A stretch of DNA of 16,528 nt, from the NCBI GenBank assembly GCA_003557125.1, contig PWPN01000242.1, forward strand, positions 1 through 16,528, read 5' to 3'. Below, in pieces: positions 6,964 to 15,232 of the stretch. Below the pieces are notes generated by a model. It ran no database searches and was not told the DNA's origin. It was given only the letters and a program-made list of their open reading frames with translations. Source of the DNA: Phycisphaerae bacterium (GTDB lineage Bacteria > Planctomycetota > Phycisphaerae > UBA1845 > PWPN01). Positions within the stretch are counted from its first letter, which is position 1. Every line of letters starts with the position of its first letter. The translations under genes were made by a program, and so were the position numbers.

Positions 6964-7764
6964 ATGGAAGTCATCATCAGCCGTACCTACGACGATCTCA
7001 GTAAATTGGCCGCCAGGATGATCGCCGAGCAGGTCAAGCACAAACCCAACTCCGTCCTGGGGCTGGCCACCGGCTCGACGCCGATCGGCACCTACGGCGA
7101 GCTCATCCGGATGCACAAGCACGAGGGGCTGGACTTTTCCAAGGTCGTCACCTTCAACCTCGACGAATACGTCGGCCTGCCTCCGACGCACCCGCAGAGC
7201 TATCGCTATTTCATGGATGAGTACCTGTTCAACCACGTGAATATCCCCAAGACCAATATCCATGTGCCCTACGGCCATGCCGAGTCGATCCTCGATTTCT
7301 GCCAATGGTACGAAGCGCAGATCGTCGGCTACGGCGGGATCGATATCCAGCTTCTCGGCATCGGGGGGGACGGGCACATCGCCTTCAACGAGCCGGGCTC
7401 TTCGCTGGGGTCGCGCACCCGTCTCAAAACGCTGACCCGCCAGACGATCGAGGACAACGCCCGTTTCTTCGACAAGCCCGAACAGGTGCCCTGCTTTGCC
7501 ATCACGATGGGAGTCGGGACCATCCTCGAGGCTCGCAAAATCATCATGCTCGCCAACGGGCCTAAAAAAGCCGACATCGTCGCCGAGGCGATCGAGGGGC
7601 CGATCAGTGCGCAGGTGACCGCCAGTGCCCTCCAACTGCATCGGGACGTCGTGGTCCTCGTGGACGACGACGCCGGCGCGAAACTCAAGCGGGCCGATTA
7701 TTACAAGTGGGTTTACGAGCAGAAGACCAAGCTGCTTCCGGGCCTGATCGGCCGGGGGACGTGA
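6964..7764 (+). CDS. nagB: Glucosamine-6-phosphate deaminase
   Basis: NagB converts glucosamine-6-phosphate to fructose-6-phosphate and ammonia, feeding amino sugars into glycolysis in the cytoplasm. The protein is 266 residues, the usual length for the family. GLATGSTPIGTY (33-44) is the phosphate-binding loop and NLDEYVGL (65-72) holds catalytic D67. LGIGGDGHIAFNEPGS (131-146) holds D136, H138 and E143, matching E. coli D141, H143 and E148. All key residues are present. The ATG at 6964 has GAGGAG a few bases upstream. It is divergent from the GlmU-like gene, which probably works in the opposite direction of amino-sugar flow. It converges on the BatA-type gene with only 11 bp between the two stop codons. 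The shared upstream region suggests coordinated control, but no operator is known. Confidence 0.97.
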   Translation: MEVIISRTYDDLSKLAARMIAEQVKHKPNSVLGLATGSTPIGTYGELIRMHKHEGLDFSKVVTFNLDEYVGLPPTHPQSYRYFMDEYLFNHVNIPKTNIHVPYGHAESILDFCQWYEAQIVGYGGIDIQLLGIGGDGHIAFNEPGSSLGSRTRLKTLTRQTIEDNARFFDKPEQVPCFAITMGVGTILEARKIIMLANGPKKADIVAEAIEGPISAQVTASALQLHRDVVVLVDDDAGAKLKRADYYKWVYEQKTKLLPGLIGRGT

Positions 7765-7775
7765 CGTGACCGCGC

Positions 7776-9770
7776 TCACACCCTGACGCGCCGCCCGTAG
7801 ACGAGCCATTCGACCAGGAGCACGCTCGCCATCGCCATCAGCACGTAGGGCCAGAGCGGTCGAGGCCTGACCTCCGCCACCGTCCCGACGCGCACCTCAC
7901 CGGTCGCGACGCGCGGCTGTGCCAGGGGGGCGACGAAGCTTTCCCGCTGGTCGAGCAGATTGACAGCCACCTTCTGCGGATCGAGGCCTTCGGCGCCGAT
8001 CCGATAGATGCCCACGCGCTCGGTCTGTGCGTAGCTGACCAGCCCTTCGCTGTGGACGACAGCTTCATCCCGACGCCCATCGGGCCGCCAGACGTGAACG
8101 TCGCGCTGGCGGGGCGGGACCGTGACCGTTATCGTGTCGCCGGGCGAAAGCGGCCTCTGATGGCCGTGGCCCGTCGTGCCGGTCAGGTAACGCAGTCTGT
8201 TGAGCATGAACACGACGAGCGACTCGTCGAAGACCCAGTTCGTGTTGAGCGTTTCGCGCGCCGCGTCGAAAAAACCGAACGCACAGATGAGATACTGATG
8301 GCGGGGTCGGCGAGCGATCGTCAGCACGGGCCCGTTGCTCGCTTCGATGATCGTGACGGCAGGGGGGCTCGCCTCGATGTCGAGCCACGCGAGTACGTCC
8401 ATCGCGTCGAGCGCCACGTGACGCAGGACCGGATGCGTCTCGTCCCAGTCGAGAATGATGCCGTCGTTGACGACGCCTCGGGCCGACACGTCGTCGACGA
8501 GGGGCACCGCTCCGAAGAACATGTAATTGCCGGGAGCCAGCCGCTCGGTCGAATGGCCGTCGAGGATGATCACGTCGTACCGGCTGCGGCCTTCTTCGAC
8601 GAGTCGCGCGTCCTCGGCCTGCTCGTATTCGGCCGGCGTCCACACGTCGAGCGTGCCGATCGGCATCGCCTCGACGAGGTCGCGCAAATACCTGTTCCCC
8701 GGCGTGACGAGCAGCACCTGCAGGGCACGCGGCGGGGGGACCACCGCGAACGCACGATTGTCGGCTGCCAGGGCGTCCTGACGATGGAGCCGCAGCTCGA
8801 CTTCGACCTCGGCCGGCGCGACGAACTCGAACGCGACGGCCGCCTCGTTGTCCTCCTCGGCCATCCAGGGCGTTTCCATGGCCGCAAGCTGGTCCGCCTC
8901 GCCCAAAGGCGGCATCGACAACGGCCGAACGCCCTCCATCACGCCGTTCACCCAGAGCGAGATATCCGTTTCCACGGGCTTGCTGCTGAAATTGCGGACC
9001 CGACCCAGCACGGTCACGTGTTCCGGGCGTTCGTGATGACGCCGTGCATCGATCGCGACGATCCCCACGTTGTCATCCGTCGCGCCGATCGGGATCACCT
9101 GCAATCGCCCGCGACGGATGGCGACGTCGGACAGGTCGGCCAACCGACCGTCCGTAAACAGCAGAAAGTCGGCTAACGGCGCGTCAGCCGTAGCGCCTTC
9201 ATCCTCCCCGAGCGGGACGACGTGTGCCTCGGCCAGCCTTACAGCTTCGGCCAGCGAACCGGCACTGTCCGTCGGTGTGATCGAGCGGATCGCCTCCCGC
9301 AGCGTCTCCTTGTTGCTCGTAAACGTCGCACGTACCGCCGCCCGGTCGGCCAGCGCGATCACCATCGCCCGGTCGTTGGCGGTCATCGAACCGACGATCT
9401 GCAAGGCATCCTCGCGGGCGATGGCCAGACGCGATCGGCCGTCCTGTTCGACCGAGGACATCGAGGCTGAACTGTCGATCAGCAGGACGATCGAATTGTC
9501 GATGTCCGAGGCGACGCGCGTCCCGGTCGGCTCGGCCAAGGCCAGCGCGGCCAGGGCGATGATCGCCAACTGGAGCCACAACAGCAGATTGTTGCGGAGC
9601 TTCTGGAACGGCGAATTGACGCGCAGATCCTCCACCGCCTGCCGCCAGAGCAGCGTCGAAGAGATCTCGATTTCCTGACGCTTGAGTTTCAGGAAATAGA
9701 GCAGCACGAGGGGCGGGGCCGCGGCCAGCGCCGCCAGGGCGGGAATGTGCCAGGGTGACAGGAAGGTCAT
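7776..9770 (-). CDS. BatA-type VWA-domain membrane protein
   Basis: A 664-residue protein with the BatA/aerotolerance-regulator layout. Two N-terminal membrane segments (about 10-27 and 62-79) flank the conserved region LKLKRQEIEISSTLLWRQAV. A VWA domain follows, with MIDAS motif DSSAS at 99-103, the Thr of TPTDSAGSLAEA and the Asp of LLFTDGRL. A long beta-rich region comes next, with one last membrane segment at the C-terminus (WPYVLMAMASVLLVEWLVYG). The VWA domain should bind a divalent metal and a protein partner on the outer face of the membrane. The ATG at 9770 overlaps the stop of the DUF58 gene by 4 nt (ATGA), so the two are translationally coupled. It is the last gene of the MoxR cluster. 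In related clusters these proteins work with MoxR ATPases; the client is unknown. Confidence 0.85.
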   Translation of the reverse strand: MTFLSPWHIPALAALAAAPPLVLLYFLKLKRQEIEISSTLLWRQAVEDLRVNSPFQKLRNNLLLWLQLAIIALAALALAEPTGTRVASDIDNSIVLLIDSSASMSSVEQDGRSRLAIAREDALQIVGSMTANDRAMVIALADRAAVRATFTSNKETLREAIRSITPTDSAGSLAEAVRLAEAHVVPLGEDEGATADAPLADFLLFTDGRLADLSDVAIRRGRLQVIPIGATDDNVGIVAIDARRHHERPEHVTVLGRVRNFSSKPVETDISLWVNGVMEGVRPLSMPPLGEADQLAAMETPWMAEEDNEAAVAFEFVAPAEVEVELRLHRQDALAADNRAFAVVPPPRALQVLLVTPGNRYLRDLVEAMPIGTLDVWTPAEYEQAEDARLVEEGRSRYDVIILDGHSTERLAPGNYMFFGAVPLVDDVSARGVVNDGIILDWDETHPVLRHVALDAMDVLAWLDIEASPPAVTIIEASNGPVLTIARRPRHQYLICAFGFFDAARETLNTNWVFDESLVVFMLNRLRYLTGTTGHGHQRPLSPGDTITVTVPPRQRDVHVWRPDGRRDEAVVHSEGLVSYAQTERVGIYRIGAEGLDPQKVAVNLLDQRESFVAPLAQPRVATGEVRVGTVAEVRPRPLWPYVLMAMASVLLVEWLVYGRRVRV

Positions 9771-10663
9771 CGCAGTAACCCCCTGCGCCGGAGGAACGTC
9801 AACACGAGCTCATCGAACGGTACGTCCGTGCCGGCGAAAAGATAGTTGGCGTCGCGACGGGTGCAGAATTCCTTCAGTCGGCTGCAATAGGCGTTGAGAT
9901 TCCGCTTGTAGCGTGCCAGCAGGGCACGGTTGACGGTGATCTCGGCCAGGTCCCCGTCTTCGACGTCACGCAGCCGCAGGTCGCCGCCAATCTCCGGTCG
10001 GATCTCCTGCGGCGACAGCAACTGGATCGCGTAGAGGTCGTACCGACGGCCGATGAGGTAGCGCAGGCCTTCTTCGAAGCCGCCCTTGTCGAGAAAATCG
10101 CTCAACAGGACGACGACGCCCCGTTGCGGATGGCGCAGCGCGAACTGTCGGCAGGCGTCCTCCAGGGACCCCTCGCCGTCGCACGGCAGGTTCGCGAGAT
10201 AATCGAGCACGCGCGCGGTGCGGTGTCGGCCGCGAACGCCTGCCAGCTCCGGCCCGAACCGATCGCCGAACGCGCAGAGCGTCACGCGGTTGTACTTGAC
10301 CAGGCCGACGTAAGCGATGGCCGCCGCGACGCGACGCGCGTAGAGCGATTTGGACGGCTCCCCGAAGTCCATCGATCGGCTCATGTCCACCAGGACGCTG
10401 ACGTGGAGGTCCTCCTCCTCGAAGAACAGCTTGATGAACAGTCTTTCGAGCCGCCCGTAGACGTTCCAGTCGAGGAAGCGCAGGTCATCGCCGACGACGT
10501 AGTTGCGGTAGTCGGCGAACTCGACGGACTGGCCCTTGCGTTTCGATCGCCGTTCGCCCTTCATCCGGCCCATGAAGACCTTGCGCGAGACGATATCGAG
10601 CCGTTCGAGCCGTCTGATGAAATCCGGGTCGAGCAGTTCCGTTGATTTAAGTGCAATGGCCAT
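9767..10663 (-). CDS. DUF58-family protein (VWA-like partner of MoxR)
   Basis: A 298-residue protein of the DUF58 family, which is nearly always encoded beside MoxR ATPases. The family hallmark runs from GQSVEFADYRNY through GDDLRFLDWNVYGRLERL (residues 44-75). A VWA-like fold follows, with a MIDAS-type DMSRS at 93-97 and LLSDF later. No membrane segment is visible, unlike some DUF58 proteins, so it is likely cytoplasmic or held at the membrane by partners. The frame runs 32 codons further upstream, but those codons translate a palindromic repeat (NGRDARATRD), so I start at the ATG at 10663, just before AIALKSTELLDPDF. The ribosome site there is weak (GGTGGG). It overlaps the BatA-type gene by 4 nt. 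Its biochemical function is not known. Confidence 0.88.
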   Translation of the reverse strand: MAIALKSTELLDPDFIRRLERLDIVSRKVFMGRMKGERRSKRKGQSVEFADYRNYVVGDDLRFLDWNVYGRLERLFIKLFFEEEDLHVSVLVDMSRSMDFGEPSKSLYARRVAAAIAYVGLVKYNRVTLCAFGDRFGPELAGVRGRHRTARVLDYLANLPCDGEGSLEDACRQFALRHPQRGVVVLLSDFLDKGGFEEGLRYLIGRRYDLYAIQLLSPQEIRPEIGGDLRLRDVEDGDLAEITVNRALLARYKRNLNAYCSRLKEFCTRRDANYLFAGTDVPFDELVLTFLRRRGLLR

Positions 10664-10717
10664 GGTCCCACCGTTCCCTGTCCGTGGTCCTGTCGCAGCC
10701 TGCATGTCCCGGGTAGC

Positions 10718-10768
10718 ACGGGCGTCCCGCCCGTTCGTGCGTACAAGGTAGACAGGCAAGATGCCTGT
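10718..10768. repeat. Paired 17 bp palindromes, probably a dispersed intergenic repeat
   Basis: Two perfect hairpins share one design: a 7 bp stem and a 3 nt loop. They are ACGGGCG-tcc-CGCCCGT at 10718-10734 and ACAGGCA-aga-TGCCTGT at 10752-10768. Each follows a GGTAG-like sequence, so the unit looks like an imperfect tandem repeat. The translated minus strand reads NGRDARATR, a peptide I recall as spurious N- or C-terminal tails in planctomycete and verrucomicrobial annotations. The pair fills much of the 136 bp gap between moxR and the DUF58 gene. There is no T run, so it is not a classic terminator. Confidence 0.65.
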
Positions 10769-10799
10769 ACCACCCTGTCGCGGTCACCACGAACCGACC

Positions 10800-11816
10800 T
10801 CACGCCACCTTGTCGGCCACCGTCGGCGTATGCTGCAGCAGGTCCTCGATGATCGCGTCGGTCGTCAGGTTCTCCGCCTCGCCTTCGAAGTTCAGCAGAA
10901 TCCGGTGCCGCAACACCGGCAGCGCAGCCTTGCGGACATCTTCGAACCCGACATTGAACCGCGCATCGAGCAGCGCATGCACCTTGGCGGCCAGCGTCAG
11001 GGCCTGCGCCCCGCGCGGGCTCGATCCCCACCGCACGTAACGGCGGGTCATCTCCGTGGCGAACGGGCCTTCCGGGTGCGTGGCCATCGTCATGCGAACG
11101 ATGTAGTCCTTCACGTGCGGCGCGAGGATGACGCGATGGACGAGGCGCTGAGCACCGACGATCTCATCGCGGTTCATCACCGGCTCGATCTGCGGCTTGT
11201 ACCCGGACGTCGTGCGGTCGATGATCGTGGCCAGCTCCTCGCGCGACGAATAGGATACCACCAGCTTGTAAAAGAACCGGTCGAGCTGCGCTTCGGGCAG
11301 CGGGTACGTCCCTTCCTGCTCGATCGGGTTCTGCGTGGCCATCACGAAGAACGGCTCCTCGAGCGGATAGCGCGTGCCCGAGACGGTGACGGCATGTTCC
11401 TGCATCGCTTCCAGCAGGGCCGACTGGGTCTTCGGCGTGGCGCGGTTGATCTCGTCGGCCAATACCATCTGCGCAAATAGAGGCCCATGCTGAAATCGGA
11501 ACGCCCTCTGGCCGGTGGCCGGGTCGTCCATGACGATGTTCGTCCCGATGATGTCAGCCGGCATGAGGTCGGGCGTGAACTGCACCCGGTTGAAACGCAG
11601 GCTGAGCGCCTCGGACAGCGTGCGGATGAGGTACGTCTTGCCCAAGCCCGGCACGCCCTCGAGCAGCGCATGGCCGCCCACGAACAGGCACACGAGCACG
11701 CCGTCGACGATCTCGTCATGCCCGACGATGGCTTTGCCGATCTGCTCGCGCAGCGCGCGGTACTTGCCGCAGAACTGCCGGGTCGCCTTTTCGACTTTCG
11801 GATCCATCTCAGTCAT
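10800..11816 (-). CDS. MoxR-family AAA+ ATPase
   Basis: MoxR proteins are cytoplasmic AAA+ ATPases that act as chaperone-like remodelers, usually with VWA-domain partners encoded next door. This one is 338 residues, typical for the family. Walker A is GVPGLGKT (54-61), Walker B is VLADEI (118-123), the sensor-1 region is MATQNP, and the lid carries the usual SPRGAQAL. The central TPDLMPADIIGTNI segment is also characteristic. All ATPase residues look intact. The ATG at 11816 has AGGAG 7 nt upstream, which favours it over the in-frame ATG at 11807. The gene lies 91 bp downstream of the double-VWA gene and 136 bp upstream of the DUF58 gene on the same strand. It probably powers the activity of the two membrane VWA proteins. 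The substrate is not known. Confidence 0.95.
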   Translation of the reverse strand: MTEMDPKVEKATRQFCGKYRALREQIGKAIVGHDEIVDGVLVCLFVGGHALLEGVPGLGKTYLIRTLSEALSLRFNRVQFTPDLMPADIIGTNIVMDDPATGQRAFRFQHGPLFAQMVLADEINRATPKTQSALLEAMQEHAVTVSGTRYPLEEPFFVMATQNPIEQEGTYPLPEAQLDRFFYKLVVSYSSREELATIIDRTTSGYKPQIEPVMNRDEIVGAQRLVHRVILAPHVKDYIVRMTMATHPEGPFATEMTRRYVRWGSSPRGAQALTLAAKVHALLDARFNVGFEDVRKAALPVLRHRILLNFEGEAENLTTDAIIEDLLQHTPTVADKVA

Positions 11817-11907
11817 CGCTCTGCTCCTATGTTCGGCCAGCGTCGCAGCTCTCGCTCGCGCTGATCGCCGTCATCGTCTTGCCTTCTCCCTGTCCCCACC
11901 GCACGCT

Positions 11908-14900
11908 TCACGCATCTTCCCGCCGTTCATCGAGCCTGCTCTTGGCGCGTTTCTTGGCCTTGAGCAGCCTCGAGGTCATTTCGTCATGCGGGCTGTCCGC
12001 CTTTTCGCGCGCGCGCGTCGCGGACCGTGCAGCCAGCTCCTCTTTCGAAGCGACCGCACCGCCCAACGTGTCCGCCAGCTCGCCGTCCGATACCGTCCCC
12101 GCATCTTCGCCCGCGTCGAATCGGCGCGACCGATCGCCCCGTCGTTTCAGCGCGGCGCGTGGGGCAGGCTCGGGCGTCTCCTTCTCAGCCTCGGATTCAT
12201 ATCGGTCTCGCACTTTGGCCTGGACGTCTTTAAGTTGCGTCAGCGCTCCCGCGCTCCGCTGCCCGACCTGCGCCAAGGCAGTCACGCTGTGCGTAAAGAA
12301 CCGCACCGTCGGCAGTGCCCAGCGGTACCGGATGGACCACCCGACCGCCTCGGCCAGCACGATCGCACCGAGATAGCCCCACCACGCGGCCCCGACCGCC
12401 CGCATCGCCGCGACGGCGACGATCAGGACCGCCAACTCGACGTATATCGACATCGCCACGACCGACGCCAGCCGTCGGCAGGCCACGTCGAGTACGAACA
12501 ACGGCAGAAGCAACCATGCGATCACTTCCCGCCACACGGACCTCCGCGCGACGACCGGCGGCAGGTTACGGCTGAACACTTCGTCGCCCTGCGGGTCCAT
12601 CGATTCGAACCAGCGACCGCCCGTGCGCCCTGCCACCTGCCGCAGCAGGCCGAGGTCGGCCTCCATGTCGCGATACTCGGGCGAATAGGGCACGCTCAAC
12701 CCCGTGCGGACCAGCCCGCCCGGCGCATCCGGTAACCGGTACTGCAACCCGACGAGGTAGTTGCCCTGGTCCTTGACGTCGAAGGTGCCCTCGTATCGGC
12801 CCGGGCCGGTCTGAAACAGCTCCAGCGGGACGCTTTCGAGGGAGGGGGTCAGCAGGCGACCCGTAAAGCGCAGGAAATTCAGGTAGCCTGCCTCCTTGTC
12901 GAGCGCTTCGACGAGGACGTGACCGGTCGAGCCCTCGATGCGCGTCATGACGTCGAAGTCGGCCGAGGCCTCCTGCCGTGCCGCCCAGCGCACCGTCTGC
13001 GCCCAGAATTTGCCGAACTGCTCCCACGACGCCCACGCGTGTCCCCACCGAGGCCACCAGCCGCTCGTGAAGGCGACGACCTTGCCCAGCTCGATGTTCC
13101 AATGGGCGAGCACCGGATTGTTCGTACCGTCCTCGGCTCGCCGTACGAGCGGGATGAGACTGTCCGGCTTGCGGTGCGTGACGACCAGGCCGCCCAATTG
13201 CGGCAGGGTTTCGCCCTGAAGGCCTGTCAGGAGCGGGGAGTAGCCGTCTTCCAGCTGGGGCGTGAACGTCTTGTTCGAGAGCAGGCGCTGGCGCAGCATG
13301 CCGCTTTCCCGGAAGATGACCTGGGGCAGAATCTCGGCGCTGCGGACCGGGTAGTATCGCCCGCCGGCCCCTTCGGCCAGCATGTTGAGCAGCTCATCGT
13401 TGACCCCGTCCCCGATCCCGATGGTCGTAAGCGTAATGCCGGCGTCGACCATCCTGGCAACAAGCGATGCGTAAGGCCCCTGAGCGCTTTGGCCGTCCGT
13501 GAGCAGGATGACGTGTTTGATGGCCGGGCCGTCGCCCAAGGGCGCCAGTGCGTTATAAGCATATTCCAAGGCCGGGTAGATCTGCGTCCCGCCGCCCGGT
13601 GAGATCGCTCGGATCCCCCGCGCCACCCGTTGCGGGTTCCTGTTGCGCTCGAGCGGAACGACCCATTGGGGAGCACCGTCGAACGCCACCACGCCGATCT
13701 GGTCTTGCGGCAGGAGCGTCTGCAACGCCAGGATGCTCGACTCGTTGGCGATCACCTGCTGCGTGCGGTGCGTCCCGGCGACGCGAGCGGACATCGAGCC
13801 CGAGCGGTCGAGCACGAGCACCAGCGCCGCCGATGGCATGTATTGCCTGTCCGGCGTGGAGAACGCCACGGGGCTGATCTCTTCGATCGGCGTGCCCGTC
13901 CATCCACCCGCCCCGAAGCTTTCGTCTCCGCCGGTGAGAATGAGCCCGCCGCCGAAATCGCGCACGTAGCTGGACAAGGCCTGATGCTGGCTGCCTGTGA
14001 ACAGGTTCGCGGGCACGTTCGAGAGGATGACCGCGTTGTACTCCTGCAACGTCAGCAGGTCGATCGTCAGCTGATCGACGCCGCGCATCTGCACGTCGAT
14101 ATTTTCGCGGCGGAGTGCGTCGTAGAGCACCTGGTCGTCCCGCGCGCCCGGCTGCGTGAGTAGAAGCACGGATCCCTGCTCGCCCACGAACGTGAAGGCT
14201 GTCGCTCTGTTGTTGGCTGCGATCCGGTCGTCTGCGGGCGACAACGGCGTGATGTGCGCCTCGAACCGATGCGCGCCGGCCGAGGGCAGCTCGACCGGGA
14301 CCGTGAAGCGGTTCGGCCGCATGAGCCCCTCGAGCTCGACGATCGGGTCATCGAGCACGATCGGCCGATCGTTGTGATAGAGCGAAAGCCGGGCACGGGC
14401 CGGCCGACGACTCCGGGCGATCACTCGCAGATTGAGGCGCGTGTCGCGCGTCGCGTGCGTGGGCACCACGATCCGGTCGAGAAAAATCTCGGCCTCGTGC
14501 GCATAGTCGAGCGGCACGACGTCGATGGAAACGCCGCTGGCAGCGGCCGCGTCCGCCTCGCGCAGGAGGTTGCCGGCGTTCTCGTTACCGTCGCTCATCA
14601 GGACGATTCGGCGGGCATAGCCGTCCGGGAACGAGGCCAACGCCATCCTCAGGCCGGCTGCGATGTCCGTACGATCCGGCGCGACGGGCCTTCCGAAAGA
14701 GACGATATCCGCGCCGCCGCGGGTGGTGATCAATTCGACGTCGGCTTGCCCGTCGAAGCCGATGATCCCGAACCGGTCGTTGGGCCCGGCCTGTCGCGCG
14801 ACCTGGCGGACGTAGTCCTGCGATTTTTCGCGAAGTTCGTCGGGGATGGATCGCGAGCGGTCGATGACGAACATGACGGCCACGTCGTCGGTCCGCTTGA

Positions 14901-15087
14901 CGACCTCGATCCGCGCCAGCGCCGCTGCAAGTACCGCGATGACCGCGCAGCGCAGCACCGTCGCCGCGATCCGCCGCGAGCGCTCGAGCCCGGTCAGCCA
15001 GCGCATCGAGCCGAACGCGACCGCCGGAATCGCAAGCCACAGCCAGAGCCATACGGGCTCTTCAAACGACAAAGGCCAACCCGTCAA
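11908..15087 (-). CDS. Giant double-VWA membrane protein with amidotransferase-like domain
   Basis: A 1059-residue membrane protein. Two N-terminal membrane segments (about 12-28 and 40-59) lead into a first VWA domain with MIDAS DRSRS at 76-80, RTDIAAG and LMSDGNE. Near 300-400 is a class I glutamine-amidotransferase-like fold including LTGGDESFGAGG (D388). I see no nucleophile Cys there, so it is probably non-catalytic. A second VWA domain has DRSGS at 427-431, GGGTQIY and LLTDGQS; both MIDAS sites look complete. Beta-rich regions follow, then a hydrophobic cluster at about 850-935 with two or three more membrane segments, and a charged tail of about 120 residues. The start is TTG at 15087. 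GGAG lies 7 nt before it, an in-frame stop lies five codons further upstream, and the nearby ATG at 15094 is out of frame. It lies next to moxR, so it is a likely partner or client. Confidence 0.88.
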   Translation of the reverse strand: MTGWPLSFEEPVWLWLWLAIPAVAFGSMRWLTGLERSRRIAATVLRCAVIAVLAAALARIEVVKRTDDVAVMFVIDRSRSIPDELREKSQDYVRQVARQAGPNDRFGIIGFDGQADVELITTRGGADIVSFGRPVAPDRTDIAAGLRMALASFPDGYARRIVLMSDGNENAGNLLREADAAAASGVSIDVVPLDYAHEAEIFLDRIVVPTHATRDTRLNLRVIARSRRPARARLSLYHNDRPIVLDDPIVELEGLMRPNRFTVPVELPSAGAHRFEAHITPLSPADDRIAANNRATAFTFVGEQGSVLLLTQPGARDDQVLYDALRRENIDVQMRGVDQLTIDLLTLQEYNAVILSNVPANLFTGSQHQALSSYVRDFGGGLILTGGDESFGAGGWTGTPIEEISPVAFSTPDRQYMPSAALVLVLDRSGSMSARVAGTHRTQQVIANESSILALQTLLPQDQIGVVAFDGAPQWVVPLERNRNPQRVARGIRAISPGGGTQIYPALEYAYNALAPLGDGPAIKHVILLTDGQSAQGPYASLVARMVDAGITLTTIGIGDGVNDELLNMLAEGAGGRYYPVRSAEILPQVIFRESGMLRQRLLSNKTFTPQLEDGYSPLLTGLQGETLPQLGGLVVTHRKPDSLIPLVRRAEDGTNNPVLAHWNIELGKVVAFTSGWWPRWGHAWASWEQFGKFWAQTVRWAARQEASADFDVMTRIEGSTGHVLVEALDKEAGYLNFLRFTGRLLTPSLESVPLELFQTGPGRYEGTFDVKDQGNYLVGLQYRLPDAPGGLVRTGLSVPYSPEYRDMEADLGLLRQVAGRTGGRWFESMDPQGDEVFSRNLPPVVARRSVWREVIAWLLLPLFVLDVACRRLASVVAMSIYVELAVLIVAVAAMRAVGAAWWGYLGAIVLAEAVGWSIRYRWALPTVRFFTHSVTALAQVGQRSAGALTQLKDVQAKVRDRYESEAEKETPEPAPRAALKRRGDRSRRFDAGEDAGTVSDGELADTLGGAVASKEELAARSATRAREKADSPHDEMTSRLLKAKKRAKSRLDERREDA

Positions 15088-15178
15088 ATTCCATCTCCGC
15101 CGTCAGTTTCGGGACAAGGGTTCCTCATAACGGTCTCAAAACGGTTGTCCGCTGGGTTACGCGATCCTCCGTTTCAGG

Positions 15179-15207
15179 AAAGCCCCAGGCAGGCTGCCAG
15201 GGGCTTT
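15179..15207 (-). terminator. Hairpin between the coiled-coil and double-VWA genes
   Basis: AAAGCCCC at 15179-15186 pairs with GGGGCTTT at 15200-15207. Inside is a further GGC/GCC pair across an A-A mismatch, leaving a 5 nt loop. On the minus strand the stem is followed only by TTTCC, so the T run is short. It lies 26 bp after the stop of the coiled-coil gene and about 90 bp before the double-VWA start. It is either a partial terminator or a structure that protects the 3' end of the upstream message. Confidence 0.45.
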
Positions 15208-15232
15208 TGAAGTAACCGGAGCAGTCTCCCGT

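Noticed and set aside
8052..9176. 374-codon open frame on the plus strand
   Set aside because: It is antisense to the BatA-type gene, whose VWA motifs and membrane segments are clear.
10664..10759. N-terminal extension of the DUF58 protein by 32 codons
   Set aside because: The extra codons translate the palindromic repeat and do not look like DUF58. The ATG at 10663 directly precedes the family's conserved start.
14254..15210. 318-codon open frame on the plus strand
   Set aside because: It is antisense to the N-terminal part of the double-VWA protein, and its composition is that of a shadow frame.
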